This document shows, in pieces, positions 48,281 to 58,575 of a DNA stretch of 64,000 bases (its first letter is position 1; each line of letters opens with the position of its first letter). Where the stretch lies: the NCBI RefSeq assembly GCF_029255285.1, contig NZ_JAPUVI010000023.1, positions 1-64,000 on the forward strand, given 5' to 3'. This stretch comes from Accumulibacter sp. GTDB lineage: Bacteria > Pseudomonadota > Gammaproteobacteria > Burkholderiales > Rhodocyclaceae. Both the position numbers and the translations under genes were made by a program. A model generated the notes under the pieces. It searched no databases, was not told the origin of the DNA, and worked only from the letters and a program-made list of their open reading frames with translations.

Positions 48281-51127
48281 ATGAAACGAATGCTTTTCAA
48301 CGCAACACAGGTCGAGGAACTGCGTGTTGCCATTGTCGACGGTCAGAAGCTCATCGACCTGGACATCGAATCGGCCGCCAAGGAACAAAAAAAGAGCAAC
48401 ATTTATAAAGCGGTCATTACCCGCATCGAACCCAGCCTGGAAGCCGCCTTCGTCGACTACGGATCCGAACGGCACGGTTTTCTGCCATTCAAGGAAGTAT
48501 CCCGCGCCTTTTTCCAGCCGGGAGTGGAAACCAGCCGCGCGACGATCAGGGAAGCGCTGCGCGAAGGCCAGGAACTGATCGTGCAGGTCGACAAGGACGA
48601 GCGCGGCAACAAGGGAGCGGCACTGACAACCTTTGTCAGTCTGGCCGGCCGCTATCTGGTCCTGATGCCGAACAACCCGCGCGGCGGGGGCGTCTCACGC
48701 CGCGTCGAGGGCAACGAGCGCACCGAGCTGCGCGAAGTGATGGACCAGTTGCCGGTACCACAGGGCATGAGCCTGATCGCCCGTACCGCCGCGATAGGGC
48801 GCAACAGCGAGGAACTGCAATGGGATCTCAACTACCTGTTGCAGTTGTGGAAAGCCATTGAAGAAGCGGCACAGCAGCAGAAGGGCGCTTTCCTGATCTA
48901 CCAGGAAGGCAGCCTGGTCATCCGCGCCATCCGCGACTACTTCCAGCCCGACATCGGCGAGATCCTGATCGACACCGACGAAGTCTTCGACCAGGCGCAG
49001 CAGTTCATGGCCCACGTCATGCCCGGCACGGTCAATCGCATCAAACGCTACCGTGACGACGTGCCGCTCTTTTCGCGCTTCCAGATCGAGCATCAGATCG
49101 AGTCGGCGTACTCGCGCCAGGTGAGCCTGCCTTCGGGTGGCGCCATCGTCATCGACCACACCGAAGCGCTGGTTTCGGTCGACGTCAACTCGGGTCGCGC
49201 CACACGGGGTGCGGACATCGAGGAGACGGCCCTGAAAACCAACCTCGAAGCGGCCGAGGAAGTCGCGCGCCAACTGCGCCTGCGCGACCTCGGCGGCCTG
49301 ATCATCATCGATTTCATCGACATGGAAAGCCCGCGCAATCAGCGTGAAGTCGAAGGCCGCGTGCGCGACGCCCTGCGCTTCGACCGCGCGCGCGTGCAAA
49401 CCGGCAAGATCAGTCGCTTTGGTCTGCTCGAACTGTCGCGCCAGCGCCTGCGCCCGGCACTCGCCGAAACCAGCTACATCCCCTGCCCGCGCTGCTCGGG
49501 AACAGGCCACATCCGGAGCACCGAATCGGCCGCCTTGCACATCCTGCGCATTCTCGAAGAGGAAGCGATGAAGGACAACACGGCGGCCGTTCATGCCCAA
49601 GTGCCGGTGGATGTGGCGACCTTTCTGCTCAACGAAAAGCGCACCGATCTGCAGGCGGTCGAATTGCGGCACAAGGTCAACATCCTGCTGATTCCCAACA
49701 TCCACCTCGAAACGCCGCAACACACGGTGGTTCGCGTGCGCCACGACGAACTGGCGCAGGACGAGTTGCAGCAACCGTCCTACCGGATGGTCGACATGCC
49801 GACCGAGGACAGCGGCAGCGATGCCACTCCGGCGGGCGACGCCCGTGGGGGGCGCGCGGAAGCAGCAATCAAGGGCGTCACCGCGTCGCAGCCGGCACCG
49901 ATAGTTGCCGAGCGGCAGCCGGCGGCGCCAGCCGAATCAAGCAGCCTGGCCGGCAACCGCTTCCTGACCAGGATTCTCTCGTGGTTCCGCCGCAAGCCAC
50001 TGGCCGACCCCGAGCCCGTGGCCGATCCGCTGCCGGCCCCGCGCGCCGCCGCGCCGCGCGACCCGCGGCGCAGCACTACGCGGCCCAACCGCCGTGACGA
50101 GGCGCGCGAGCTTCCCGAAGCGCGCCTCGCCCGCGAGCCGACTGACGCCGCGCCGCCATCCTCCACCGCACCGAGCCGCGGAGAAGCCTCGAAGCCGCGC
50201 CAGCCACGCGACGCGCGCGAGCCGAGCGAGGCGCGCGAAGCGCGCCGACCGCGCGCCGCACCACGCCCCGAACGCCGCGAACCGCCCGCCACGCCGGTGG
50301 TCGAGGCAAAGACCGTGGTCGCGCCGGCCGCCGCCGGCCCGGCCAGCCTGCCGCTGGCCGACCCATCGCCCACGGGCGACGAGAGCGCCGGCACGGCGCG
50401 CCGTCGCGGGCGTCGCGGCGGGCGCCGTGAGCGCGGCGAAAGGATGGAGAACGCTGGCGAGCTTCAGAACGGCGCAAGCGCCGCGACGACGACCAGCGGC
50501 AGTGGCCGACAAGCTTCCGTCTCAGCACCGCCGCCGCTTGCCGCAGGCGAAGCGTCCAGCCAAGTCGCCACGCCCGCAGTGGACCAATCCAGCCCAGCGC
50601 TTGCTGCCGCGCAACCGGTAACCGTCGTCCCGGCCGCCGCGCCGATCGTTTCCGTCGAGGCCCAAGCCACCAGCCCGGCGGCCCTTCCGGAGACCATGGT
50701 CGACGGCCCAGCCCGGCCGGCGTCTTCGCCAGACGTCGACCTCCCCGCCAGCGCGGATACGCCAGCCCCGGTCGACGCCAGGACCAGCAGCGAAGCGTCG
50801 CCGATCGTCGAAACACGGCCGCTCGCCGAAGCGCCAGCGCTCGCCGAAGTGGCGGTGGTCGACGAAGCTGCGGCCGTGAACCTGGCACCGACAGCAGCAG
50901 AGTCGCCAGATCCTGTCGAGCCGGAGAGCGTCATCGCGCCGCCCACGCTCGACATCCAGCGATTGATCGAGAGCAGCGGTCTGATCATGGTCGAAACGAG
51001 CCGCGACCAGGCTCGGACAAGCGCAGCGGAGGTTCTCGAAAACACCGTTGCTCACCCGCCGCGGCGCAGGCGATCGCCGGTGGTCGTCGCCGACGAGCCA
51101 CTGATCCTCGTCGAAACACAGAAGTAA
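48281..51127 (+). CDS. rne: Ribonuclease E
   Basis: 948 residues. Endonuclease and scaffold of the RNA degradosome. S1 domain about 37-120 ([20 protein letters not shown]), catalytic metal residues Asp301 ([13 protein letters not shown]) and Asp344 (IIIDFIDM), and the zinc-link CPRC at 402-405. From about residue 525 the protein is disordered: Ala-, Pro- and Arg-rich with repeated RREPxxA-like tracts and a membrane- or RNA-binding Arg block, a C-terminal scaffold that differs from E. coli in sequence as expected. The end [11 protein letters not shown] with basic RRRRS before it may be a partner-binding microdomain. Confidence 0.95.
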   Translation: MKRMLFNATQVEELRVAIVDGQKLIDLDIESAAKEQKKSNIYKAVITRIEPSLEAAFVDYGSERHGFLPFKEVSRAFFQPGVETSRATIREALREGQELIVQVDKDERGNKGAALTTFVSLAGRYLVLMPNNPRGGGVSRRVEGNERTELREVMDQLPVPQGMSLIARTAAIGRNSEELQWDLNYLLQLWKAIEEAAQQQKGAFLIYQEGSLVIRAIRDYFQPDIGEILIDTDEVFDQAQQFMAHVMPGTVNRIKRYRDDVPLFSRFQIEHQIESAYSRQVSLPSGGAIVIDHTEALVSVDVNSGRATRGADIEETALKTNLEAAEEVARQLRLRDLGGLIIIDFIDMESPRNQREVEGRVRDALRFDRARVQTGKISRFGLLELSRQRLRPALAETSYIPCPRCSGTGHIRSTESAALHILRILEEEAMKDNTAAVHAQVPVDVATFLLNEKRTDLQAVELRHKVNILLIPNIHLETPQHTVVRVRHDELAQDELQQPSYRMVDMPTEDSGSDATPAGDARGGRAEAAIKGVTASQPAPIVAERQPAAPAESSSLAGNRFLTRILSWFRRKPLADPEPVADPLPAPRAAAPRDPRRSTTRPNRRDEARELPEARLAREPTDAAPPSSTAPSRGEASKPRQPRDAREPSEAREARRPRAAPRPERREPPATPVVEAKTVVAPAAAGPASLPLADPSPTGDESAGTARRRGRRGGRRERGERMENAGELQNGASAATTTSGSGRQASVSAPPPLAAGEASSQVATPAVDQSSPALAAAQPVTVVPAAAPIVSVEAQATSPAALPETMVDGPARPASSPDVDLPASADTPAPVDARTSSEASPIVETRPLAEAPALAEVAVVDEAAAVNLAPTAAESPDPVEPESVIAPPTLDIQRLIESSGLIMVETSRDQARTSAAEVLENTVAHPPRRRRSPVVVADEPLILVETQK

Positions 51128-51142
51128 GGCTGCACGGCACCT

Positions 51143-51171
51143 CCCGGTCGGACGAACGCCGTGCGACCGGG
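51143..51171 (+). terminator. Hairpin after rne
   Basis: CCCGGTCG / CGACCGGG (51143-51150 and 51164-51171) forms an 8-bp stem 16 nt after the rne stop. There is no T tract, so termination would need Rho; the hairpin may protect the 3' end. Confidence 0.35.
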
Positions 51172-51337
51172 AATTCCGGCCCTCCGGAAATCGGGCCCGG
51201 TGTTCAGTGAACCAAGGGAGCCGCCGATCCCGTGGCGGCTTCGGACCGCGACGCTACGGCACCGCCGCCACGAAGTTCGCGTCGATCGACTGTTTCACTT
51301 TGCTTGCCCGGTTCCAGTGGCGGGTCGGCACCCGCTT

Positions 51338-52537
51338 TCAGCGCATCGCCGCATCGAGCGCATCGGCCAGGCGGCGCACGCTGCGCTCCGGGTTGTGCAG
51401 CTTTTCGAGCCCGAACAGGCCGATCCGGAAGCTCCGGAAATCAGCCGGCTCGTTACATTGCAGGGGTACGCCGGCCGCCGTCTGCACGCCGACCGCAACG
51501 AATTTCCTTCCCGACTGGATGTCCGGGTCGTCGGTGTAGCTGACGACCACACCCGGCGCCTGGAAGCCTTCGGCGGCGACGCTACGGAAACCCTTGCCGA
51601 CCAGCATTTCGCGCACCCGTCGGCCGAGTTCCCGCTGTTCTTGGCGCACACGTTCGAAACCGTAGCTCTCGGTCTCCAGCATCACATCGCGCAAGGCGGC
51701 CAGGGCATCGGTCGGCATCGTTGCGTGATAGGCGTGACCGCCGTTCTCGAAAGCCTCCATGATCTGCATCCACTTTTTGAGGTCGCAGGCGAAACTGGTA
51801 CTGCTGGTCGCGTCTATCCTGGCGCGCGCCCGCTCGCCGAGGACGACCAGCGCACAGCACGGCGAGCCGGCCCAGCACTTTTGGGGGGCACTGATCAGCA
51901 CGTCTACCCGGTTGGCGACCATGTCCACCCATAGCGCTCCGGAAGCCACGCAGTCGAGCACGAACAGCCCGTCCACCGCGCGCACCGCTTCACCGACAGC
52001 CTGCAGGTAGTCGTCCGGCAGAATCATCCCCGACGCGGTTTCGACGTGTGGCGCAAACACCAGCGCCGGCTTTTCGTCGCGAATGCAGGCGACGACCTCG
52101 GCGATCGGCGGCGGCGCGAACGGCGCCTGAGGCTCGTCGGCCAGCCGACGAGCCTGGAGCACGATGCTGGACGAAGGAATCCGCCCGCTCTCGAAAATCT
52201 GCGTCCAGCGGTAGCTGAACCAGCCGTTGCGAATCACCAGACACTTCCGGTCGGTGGCGAACTGGCGAGCCACCGCCTCCATGCCGAAAGTGCCGCTGCC
52301 GGGAACGATGATCGCCGTGTGGCCTTTGTAGACCGTTCTCAGAATGCGCGAAATATCCTTCATGACGCCCTGAAAGCGTTTCGACATGTGGTTCAGCGCC
52401 CGGTCGGTGTACACCACCGAGTATTCGAGCAGGCCGTCGGGATCGGGTTGGGCTAGCAGAGCGGGCACGATTGCCTCCAGTGGGTCGAGCGAGTGGGTCG
52501 AATGCGTCGCGACGCGAGACGGGGAGGATAACCCCAA
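51338..52537 (-). CDS. Class V aminotransferase (serine-pyruvate/alanine-glyoxylate type)
   Basis: About 399 residues. PLP enzyme: IIVPGSGTFGMEAVARQFA, FVLDCVASGALWVDM, and the cofactor Lys in SAPQKCWAGSPCCALVVLG. The active-site region resembles serine-glyoxylate aminotransferases and phosphonate/purine aminotransferases; substrate unknown. An early motif YSVVYTDRALNHMSKRFQGV is typical of an uncharacterised betaproteobacterial group. The start is unclear: similarity begins near 52480; TTG at 52537 is given, while the ATGs further upstream (52642, 52660) would add non-conserved sequence overlapping the promoter region of the divergent gene. Confidence 0.8.
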   Translation of the reverse strand: MGLSSPSRVATHSTHSLDPLEAIVPALLAQPDPDGLLEYSVVYTDRALNHMSKRFQGVMKDISRILRTVYKGHTAIIVPGSGTFGMEAVARQFATDRKCLVIRNGWFSYRWTQIFESGRIPSSSIVLQARRLADEPQAPFAPPPIAEVVACIRDEKPALVFAPHVETASGMILPDDYLQAVGEAVRAVDGLFVLDCVASGALWVDMVANRVDVLISAPQKCWAGSPCCALVVLGERARARIDATSSTSFACDLKKWMQIMEAFENGGHAYHATMPTDALAALRDVMLETESYGFERVRQEQRELGRRVREMLVGKGFRSVAAEGFQAPGVVVSYTDDPDIQSGRKFVAVGVQTAAGVPLQCNEPADFRSFRIGLFGLEKLHNPERSVRRLADALDAAMR

Positions 52538-52693
52538 GACGCCGCACGGCGCCAGTCGGCGAGCACCGTCTCGACCGGCTGCGGACCAGCGCGGACCGGC
52601 GAAGCGAACGGACGACCCCTTTTCCACTAGAATTCGGCCCATCCGCTCGCTGCCGCCCATGCGGCAGCGCCCAACTCAAGACCGGGAACCTCG

Positions 52694-53635
52694 ATGGCCG
52701 GAGCCAGCCTGCTTGCCCTGATAGACGACATTGCGACGATCCTCGACGACGTCGCTCTGATGACCAAGGTCGCTGCCAAGAAGACGGCCGGCGTACTGGG
52801 CGACGATCTGGCCTTGAACGCGCAACAGGTATCGGGCGTGCGCGCCGAGCGCGAGTTGCCCGTCGTCTGGGCAGTCGCCGTCGGATCGCTCAAGAACAAA
52901 CTGATTCTGGTTCCGGCGGCGCTCGCCATCAGCCGCCTGCTGCCCTGGGCGGTCATACCGCTGCTCATGCTGGGCGGCCTCTACCTGTGCCTGGAGGGAG
53001 TCGAAAAACTGCTGCACCGCTGGCGGCATGCTGCCGCGCCCGGTGCCGCACCGCCCACTCGGGAAATGGCAGCGGTCGACGAAAGCATCGACCTCGCCGA
53101 ACTGGAAGCCGACAGGATCAAGGGAGCGATCCGCACCGATTTCGTCCTCTCGGCCGAAATCGTCGTCATCGCCCTCGGCACGGTGGCCGAAGCGTCCTTT
53201 GCGACGCAGGCGGCGGTGCTTTCGGCCATTGGACTGCTGATGACGGCCGGCGTCTATGGCGTCGTCGCGGGCATCGTCAAACTCGACGATCTGGGGCTCC
53301 ATCTGCTGACCCGCCGCGGCGCGCTGGCGCACGCTGTCGGCCGCGGACTGCTGCTTGCCGCGCCGCGCCTGATGCGAGCGCTGACCGTAATCGGCACGGC
53401 AGCCATGTTCCTGGTCGGTGGCGGCATCCTGGCACACGGCATCCCGCCAGTGCATCACTGGATCGCGCAGACAGCCGCGCTGGCCGGCGCCGCGGCGCCC
53501 GCTGGCGGCGTCCTCGAGGCCACCAGCGGGCTGCTGCTCGAGGCTGCCGTCGGGGCCGTCGGTGGCGGCCTGACGCTGCTCGTCGTGCAAGCGGCGACGG
53601 CGCTGCGCGCCAGGCTCGGCCGCGCAAAACCTTAG
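52694..53635 (+). CDS. DUF808 (YedI-type) membrane protein
   Basis: 313 residues with about six hydrophobic helices. N-terminus SLLALIDDIATILDDVALMT and KVAAKKTAGVLGDDLALNAQ identify DUF808, a family of inner-membrane proteins of unknown function. Conserved VVWAVAVGSLKNKLILVPAA and the late GLHLL, GRGLLLAAPRLMRALTVIGT support it. Stands alone, divergent from the aminotransferase. Confidence 0.9.
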   Translation: MAGASLLALIDDIATILDDVALMTKVAAKKTAGVLGDDLALNAQQVSGVRAERELPVVWAVAVGSLKNKLILVPAALAISRLLPWAVIPLLMLGGLYLCLEGVEKLLHRWRHAAAPGAAPPTREMAAVDESIDLAELEADRIKGAIRTDFVLSAEIVVIALGTVAEASFATQAAVLSAIGLLMTAGVYGVVAGIVKLDDLGLHLLTRRGALAHAVGRGLLLAAPRLMRALTVIGTAAMFLVGGGILAHGIPPVHHWIAQTAALAGAAAPAGGVLEATSGLLLEAAVGAVGGGLTLLVVQAATALRARLGRAKP

Positions 53636-53672
53636 ACAAGACGGCCGGCCGCGCCGCTACCGGCCAGACCGC

Positions 53673-54596
53673 TCATCGGACCGCCGTCAGCCACTCCCGG
53701 TGACGCTCGTCCCGCCCGCCGACACAGTCGAAGTAGCGACGCTGCAGTTCCCGGGTCCACGGCCCCGGCGCACCACTGCCGATGCGTCGGCGGTCGATCT
53801 CGACGACCGGCGTGATCTCGGCGGCGGTTCCGGTGAACAGCACTTCATCGGCGCAGTACAGTTCGTCGCGCGTGATGCGCCGCGCGACGACGGGGAGGCC
53901 CGCTTCGGCGGCCAACGTGAGAAGCGTCCGGCGCGTCACGCCGTCGAGCGCGGAGGTCATTTCCGGTTCATGGAGGATTCCCCGTTTGATCATGAAGACG
54001 TTCTCGCCGGCGCCTTCGGCGACGAAGCCCTGGGTGTCGAGGAGCAGCGCCTCGTCGTAGCCGTCGGCCTTCGCCTCCCGCGTCGCGAGAATCGAGTTCG
54101 CATAGGTCGACACCGACTTCGCGCGGCACATCTGCACATTGACGTGATGGCGGGCGAAGGACGACACCTTGACGCGGATGCCCCTTTCCAGAGCGCCTTC
54201 GCCGAGGTAGGTCTGCCACGGCCAGGCGGCGACCACGGCATGCACCTCGGTGCCCAGCGGGTCGATGCCCAGCTTCTCGGCACCGAGGAATAAGAGCGGC
54301 CGGATGTAGCCCGCCAGCAGGCGGTTGCGGACCAGAACCTCGCGGCAGGCGGCGGCCAGCGCGGAGCGTTCGAAGCGATGAAGCAGACCGAGGATATGCG
54401 CCGAATCGAACAGCCGGTCGAGGTGATCGTCGAGCCGGAAGATGGCCGCCCCGGCAGGGCCCTGGTAAGCGCGTATCCCCTCGAATACTCCGAGGCCATA
54501 GTGCAGCGTGTGGGTCAGCACATGCACCCTGGCTTCGCGCCAGGGAACGAAGCTGCCGTTCATCCAGATCCATCCGTCACGCTCTGCCATGTCCAT
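53673..54596 (-). CDS. ilvE: Branched-chain amino acid aminotransferase
   Basis: 307 residues, fold type IV PLP enzyme. Transaminates the keto acids of Val, Leu and Ile. WIWMNGSFVPWREARVHVLT and HTLHYGLGVFEGIRAYQG at the start, cofactor Lys in CRAKSVSTYANSILA, GYDEALLLDTQGFVAEGAGE and EVLFTGTAAEITPV. The ATG at 54596 is preferred because GAGGAG lies 7 nt upstream. Confidence 0.93.
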   Translation of the reverse strand: MDMAERDGWIWMNGSFVPWREARVHVLTHTLHYGLGVFEGIRAYQGPAGAAIFRLDDHLDRLFDSAHILGLLHRFERSALAAACREVLVRNRLLAGYIRPLLFLGAEKLGIDPLGTEVHAVVAAWPWQTYLGEGALERGIRVKVSSFARHHVNVQMCRAKSVSTYANSILATREAKADGYDEALLLDTQGFVAEGAGENVFMIKRGILHEPEMTSALDGVTRRTLLTLAAEAGLPVVARRITRDELYCADEVLFTGTAAEITPVVEIDRRRIGSGAPGPWTRELQRRYFDCVGGRDERHREWLTAVR

Positions 54597-54855
54597 CCTT
54601 GTTCTCCTCGGGTCGCCATGGCGTGCAGCATCGCTTGTCCGCCGCGCGCCGGCAAACGAATTGATTGCATGACCGGATGAACGAAATTCACCGGCTGGAG
54701 ACGAGCCGGCCACGCGGTGGCCCCGTCGCCGATACGGCGCCGAACCGTTCACCGAGCGATGAATTCGCTGCATCGGAGTCATGAAAAAGCCTCGCCCCAG
54801 ACGCCCGCCGGGCGACCTAGGATAAGGCCTCGATTCCCACCGTCAGGAGAACAGC

Positions 54856-55236
54856 ATGGAAGACCAGCAAAACAAGGACCTCTTGTCTATCCCCGGCCTG
54901 GCCGTCCTCGGGGTGCTCAGCGGCGCTCTGTTCATCGCCGCCGGACAGGCCAACGACCAGAAGCGCCTGGTCGGCTTCGACGCGCAGCGCTCGCTGGTTG
55001 CCCATTGCCTCCCGGGCAAGGCCACCGTGTTCACCAATGGTGAACGCCAGGCGGTCTTCTTCGAAAGGCCGAACGGTCGTGTCGCCGCGCAACCGATCTT
55101 CCGCGACCCGGCGATCAGCCGCCTGCAATGCGACGCTGTGAAAGGCGAAGTGATCGTCACCACGGCGCGCGGCGAGGAAAGGCTGGCGCTCGCCCAGGTG
55201 CGCAGCGCCAGCCACACGCTGGCCATGATGCCCTGA
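54856..55236 (+). CDS. Hypothetical protein, secreted or membrane-anchored
   Basis: 126 residues. A hydrophobic segment (LAVLGVLSGALFIAA, about 16-30) near the N-terminus may be a signal anchor; the rest is soluble, with two Cys (AHCLPG, RLQCDAV). AGGAG at 54845-54849 gives a good ribosome binding site. I do not recognise the family. Convergent with the LysR gene, ending 4 nt before it. Confidence 0.6.
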   Translation: MEDQQNKDLLSIPGLAVLGVLSGALFIAAGQANDQKRLVGFDAQRSLVAHCLPGKATVFTNGERQAVFFERPNGRVAAQPIFRDPAISRLQCDAVKGEVIVTTARGEERLALAQVRSASHTLAMMP

Positions 55237-55240
55237 GCGC

Positions 55241-56140
55241 TCAGGCCTCGGCGGGCGAAGCGCCGGCCGGCCTGGCTGCGGCGATCAGCCAGTTGGCGAA
55301 AGCCATCACCCACGGCCGGTCGACCGACTCCGGAGTGAGCACGACGTGGTAGCCGCGGTCTTGCGGTGCAAAAGGGAAAGGCATGATCAGGCTGCCGGCC
55401 GCGAGATAGGGCTCGACGAGTTTGCCCGGACTGAGCGCGACGCCGTTACCGGCGACGGCGGTTTCGATCATCATCACCGCATCGTCGAACTGCACGCCGC
55501 TGCCGGGTTCCGGCCAGTCGAGGCCCGCCGCGTCGAGCCAGGGCCGCCAGGGCAGGCTGGGGTGACGCAGCAGCCTGGCTTTGGCCAGATCGTCCGGCTT
55601 TTCCAGGCCGCCGACGCGCGCCGGATAGTCCGGGCTGCACACCGCCACCAGCACTTCGTCGGTGAGTTTGTAGGCCACCAGGCCCGGCCAGTGGCCGAGG
55701 CCATAGCGCACGCCGACGTCGACCTCGCCGGACTTGATGTTGACCAACTGGGTCGACGCCGAAAGAATGAGATCGATCTCCGGGTGCTGGCGCTGGAAGT
55801 CCGCCAGCCGGGCGACCAGCCACTTGCTGCCGATTGCCGGTGCGACGCTGATGCGCAGCGTATGGCGCACGGCGTGCGTCACGCCGCGTGTCGCCAACTC
55901 GATGTCGGCCAATGCCTTGCGGATCGCCCCGAGGTAGACCTCCCCTTGTGGCGTGAGCGCGATGTTGCGGCTGATGCGCAGGAAGAGCTTGACGCCGAGG
56001 TCGTCCTCGAGCTGCCGAATGCGATGGCTGATCGCCGACTGCGTGACGCACAGTTCGTCGGCCGCCTTGACGAAGGACTGGTGACGGGCGGCGGCCTCGA
56101 AGGCCACGAGGGCATGCAGCGGCGGCAGGCGGAAGGCCAT
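55241..56140 (-). CDS. LysR-family regulator (GcvA-like)
   Basis: 299 residues. N-terminal HTH LPPLHALVAFEAAARHQSFV then KAADELCVTQSAISHRIRQL; C-terminal substrate-binding domain with LRISVAPAIGSKWLVARLAD and the GcvA-type motif YGLGHWPGLVAYKLTDEVLV. The inducer and targets are unknown; the gene lies downstream of, and on the same strand as, the GlxA-type regulator. Confidence 0.9.
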   Translation of the reverse strand: MAFRLPPLHALVAFEAAARHQSFVKAADELCVTQSAISHRIRQLEDDLGVKLFLRISRNIALTPQGEVYLGAIRKALADIELATRGVTHAVRHTLRISVAPAIGSKWLVARLADFQRQHPEIDLILSASTQLVNIKSGEVDVGVRYGLGHWPGLVAYKLTDEVLVAVCSPDYPARVGGLEKPDDLAKARLLRHPSLPWRPWLDAAGLDWPEPGSGVQFDDAVMMIETAVAGNGVALSPGKLVEPYLAAGSLIMPFPFAPQDRGYHVVLTPESVDRPWVMAFANWLIAAARPAGASPAEA

Positions 56141-56146
56141 CGCGTG

Positions 56147-57208
56147 CTAGCGGCGACCGCGCAACTGGCCGGGTGCCAGGCGCAGGTTCTTGAGCGTCAG
56201 TTTTCTGAGCGCCGTGGCGTCGGCGTAGCCGACACGGCTCGCCACTTCGCTGATCGGCAAGCGCGTCGCCTCGAGCAGATGCTGGGCGTGTCGCAAACGG
56301 ACAGACTGGATCACCGCCAGCGGCGTCTGGCCGGTAGCACGCCGCACCCGGCGGGCAAGCGTTTTTTCGGACACGTGCAGCGAATCGGCGAGAGCCGACA
56401 GCGACGGCACCTCCGGCAGGCTCTTCTCGATCAGCATCTCCAGCCGCCGCACCGTATCGTCGGTGCTTTGCAGGTGCGACCAGGCCATGTAGCGCGACTG
56501 GCTCGGCCGACCGTCGAGCAGCAGATAGCGCATCACCAGGTCGGCGACCTCGAGTCCGTAGTGCTCACCGATCAAGACCAGCATGAGGTCCATCTGAGCC
56601 AGCGCCGCGCCTGCCGTGAGAATGTTCCCGTCGCGCAACACCATCTGCGTCGTATCGACCTTGCAGGCCGGGTAGCGCCGCTGGAGGTAAGCGTTGAGAC
56701 GCCAGTGGGTGGTCGCCCGGCGGCCGGCCAACAGCCCGGCGGCGGCCAGTACCAGCACGCCGGAGCACGAGGCACTGACCAACTCGCCGCTCGCCGCCAG
56801 CGCCTGCGCCTTGGCCGCCAGGAGCTGCGCATCCGGCAGCTCGATCCGTCGGCCGACGAGATTCCCGTCGAAACGGCGGGCCGCGTCGGACGCGGCGGAC
56901 GCTTCGCCGGCCGCGTCCAGCGACGGATGGTCGAGGCCCAGGCCGGGAATGATCAGCGTCGTCCGACCGAGTTCGGTTTCCGCCAGCAAGGGTTCGGCCG
57001 GCAACAGGAGGCCATTCGACAGCGGCACCGAAGCGCGGCTGCCGAGCACCCGCCACGCCAGCCGCCGCCGGCCCAGCGCCTCGGCCAGGCGATTCGCCGA
57101 GCGCAAGGCATCGAGCGTGACGGCCACGCTGGATGCCAGCGCCCAATCGAGAACCGCAACAGTGAACTCGGGTTCGGCAGCGCTCACGTCTTTTTTCGCC
57201 TCAAACAA
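56147..57208 (-). CDS. GlxA-like AraC-family regulator (DJ-1/PfpI fused to HTH)
   Basis: 353 residues. N-terminal DJ-1/PfpI domain about 15-200, with a nucleophile-elbow Cys in SASCSGVLVLAAAGLLAG, then a C-terminal AraC HTH (about 245-350: LSALADSLHVSEKTLARRVR and RLPISEVASRVGYADATALR). Such regulators often control catabolism of amines or sense small molecules. Transcribed away from an HD-domain gene (57322), a likely target. Confidence 0.9.
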   Translation of the reverse strand: MFEAKKDVSAAEPEFTVAVLDWALASSVAVTLDALRSANRLAEALGRRRLAWRVLGSRASVPLSNGLLLPAEPLLAETELGRTTLIIPGLGLDHPSLDAAGEASAASDAARRFDGNLVGRRIELPDAQLLAAKAQALAASGELVSASCSGVLVLAAAGLLAGRRATTHWRLNAYLQRRYPACKVDTTQMVLRDGNILTAGAALAQMDLMLVLIGEHYGLEVADLVMRYLLLDGRPSQSRYMAWSHLQSTDDTVRRLEMLIEKSLPEVPSLSALADSLHVSEKTLARRVRRATGQTPLAVIQSVRLRHAQHLLEATRLPISEVASRVGYADATALRKLTLKNLRLAPGQLRGRR

Positions 57209-57321
57209 GTCGTATTGGACACTCGCATCATGAAGCGATCGCTGCTGAAATGCAAGCAGCCATCACGGTTGGAAAAAATAGTCGCTGTCTGGCACGCTCA
57301 CCTTGAACGGAGAAGGGAATC

Positions 57322-58089
57322 ATGAAAAACACGGGATCTCTCGCCTGGTCGCGACGCACGGGTGGCGCCCTCAGTCCCGGTGACCGCCTGCACCTCGTCG
57401 TCCAGGCGCTGCTCGCCCGCCTGACGCGTCTGACGCCGCACAAGCCTCGGCGCATCGGTCTCGAGAGCGACGCCTGGCGCCGCTTCGACGTGGACAGCCT
57501 GCGCCTGCCCGATACCGCCGATGCGCGCCGGGCAGTCGAGCACTCCGCCCTGCTCACCCCTGGCTGGCTCCACCAGCACAGCCTGCGCACCTATTTCTGG
57601 GCCGCCTTGCTGGGCAAGGCGCGTGGCGTCAGCTTCGACGAGGAACTCCTGCTCGTCGCCAGCGCACTCCACGACCTGGGCCTGGCCGAAAAACCATGCG
57701 GCTGTGACTTCGATCATGCCTGTTTCGCCGTCGAGAGCGCCACGGCGGCAGGCCGCTTCGTCGACCGGCTCGGCTGGTCGGCCGAACGCCGCGACCGCGT
57801 CGCGGAAGCCATCACCTTGCACCTCAACATCCGCGTCGGCCTGTCGGCCGGCCCCGAAGCCCATCTGCTGCACGCCGGAGCGGCGCTCGATTGCGTCGGC
57901 AGCGGGTGGCACGAAATCCCGTCGCCACTCATCGCCCAGGTGCTCGCGCGCCACCCCCGGCAGAGCTTCAAGCAGCACATGAGCACCGTCATGGGCGATC
58001 AGGCGAGCGTCCGTTACGCCTCGCGCGCCGCTTTTCTCGGCAGCCAGGGGTTCACCCGTCTGATCCACGCGGCGCCCTTTGCCGAGTGA
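57322..58089 (+). CDS. HD-domain phosphohydrolase
   Basis: 255 residues. HD motif elements: H in LHQHSLRTYFWAALLG, HD in VASALHDLGLAEKP, and downstream HL in ITLHLNIRV, consistent with a metal-dependent phosphohydrolase of the HDc type. Resembles cyanamide hydratase/HD proteins in the way LRTYFW precedes LHDLG, but I cannot assign a substrate. Good ribosome binding site GGAGAAGG upstream. Divergent from the GlxA-like regulator. Confidence 0.8.
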   Translation: MKNTGSLAWSRRTGGALSPGDRLHLVVQALLARLTRLTPHKPRRIGLESDAWRRFDVDSLRLPDTADARRAVEHSALLTPGWLHQHSLRTYFWAALLGKARGVSFDEELLLVASALHDLGLAEKPCGCDFDHACFAVESATAAGRFVDRLGWSAERRDRVAEAITLHLNIRVGLSAGPEAHLLHAGAALDCVGSGWHEIPSPLIAQVLARHPRQSFKQHMSTVMGDQASVRYASRAAFLGSQGFTRLIHAAPFAE

Positions 58090-58311
58090 TCGCCCCACCG
58101 ACGGCGGCGGCTGGCCGGCCTCCGCCGTCGGCGTGCTGCGCAAGCGCAAGCGACGTTTGCCCGTCGCCTTTCGTCATTCAAAATCGCGGCCACCCGCCCT
58201 GGTTAGGCCTTGCAGGCCGGCCAGCACGTCACCGACGGGGCGACGCGGCGCCATGCAACAGAGACCGACGCCTTCCTGCACAGCACTTCACTTGAGAAGC
58301 CTGGGACAAGC

Positions 58312-58515
58312 ATGAGCGCCAGCGTGACACCCCCCATGGTCGACAACGTACGAGTCGTCGTCCCCGATTCTCTGGATTTGATCACGCCTTACGTCCTGCT
58401 GGAGCAACAGGACTGGTTCGAAGACGAAATCAAGTTTCTGCGACGGCTCCTGCAACCTGAGCAAGCAGTCATCGACATCGGCCCAAGTGCCTGCTTATGG
58501 CCCCACCGCGCTTAG
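58312..58515 (+). pseudogene. FkbM methyltransferase, N-terminal fragment
   Basis: 67 codons. RVVVPDSLDLITPYVLLEQQ and EIKFLRRLLQPEQAVIDIG are typical of the region leading into motif I of FkbM-family methyltransferases, in which VIDIGANxG should follow. Here the sequence changes abruptly after VIDIG (PSACLWPHRA, stop), and none of the three frames downstream continues the family. A deletion or recombination near 58480 best explains this. The downstream convergent gene encodes a large glycosyltransferase. Confidence 0.65.
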
Positions 58516-58575
58516 CGGCTATGCAGGGCTATTACGGCAGCGAAATGGAACGTCCGCAGCGGCTGCGGGCGAAGG

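Noticed and set aside
55346-57325. 659-codon plus-strand open frame spanning the LysR and GlxA-like genes
   Set aside because: It crosses two convincing minus-strand genes and their 6-nt junction; its product is Arg/Gln/His-rich with no domain.
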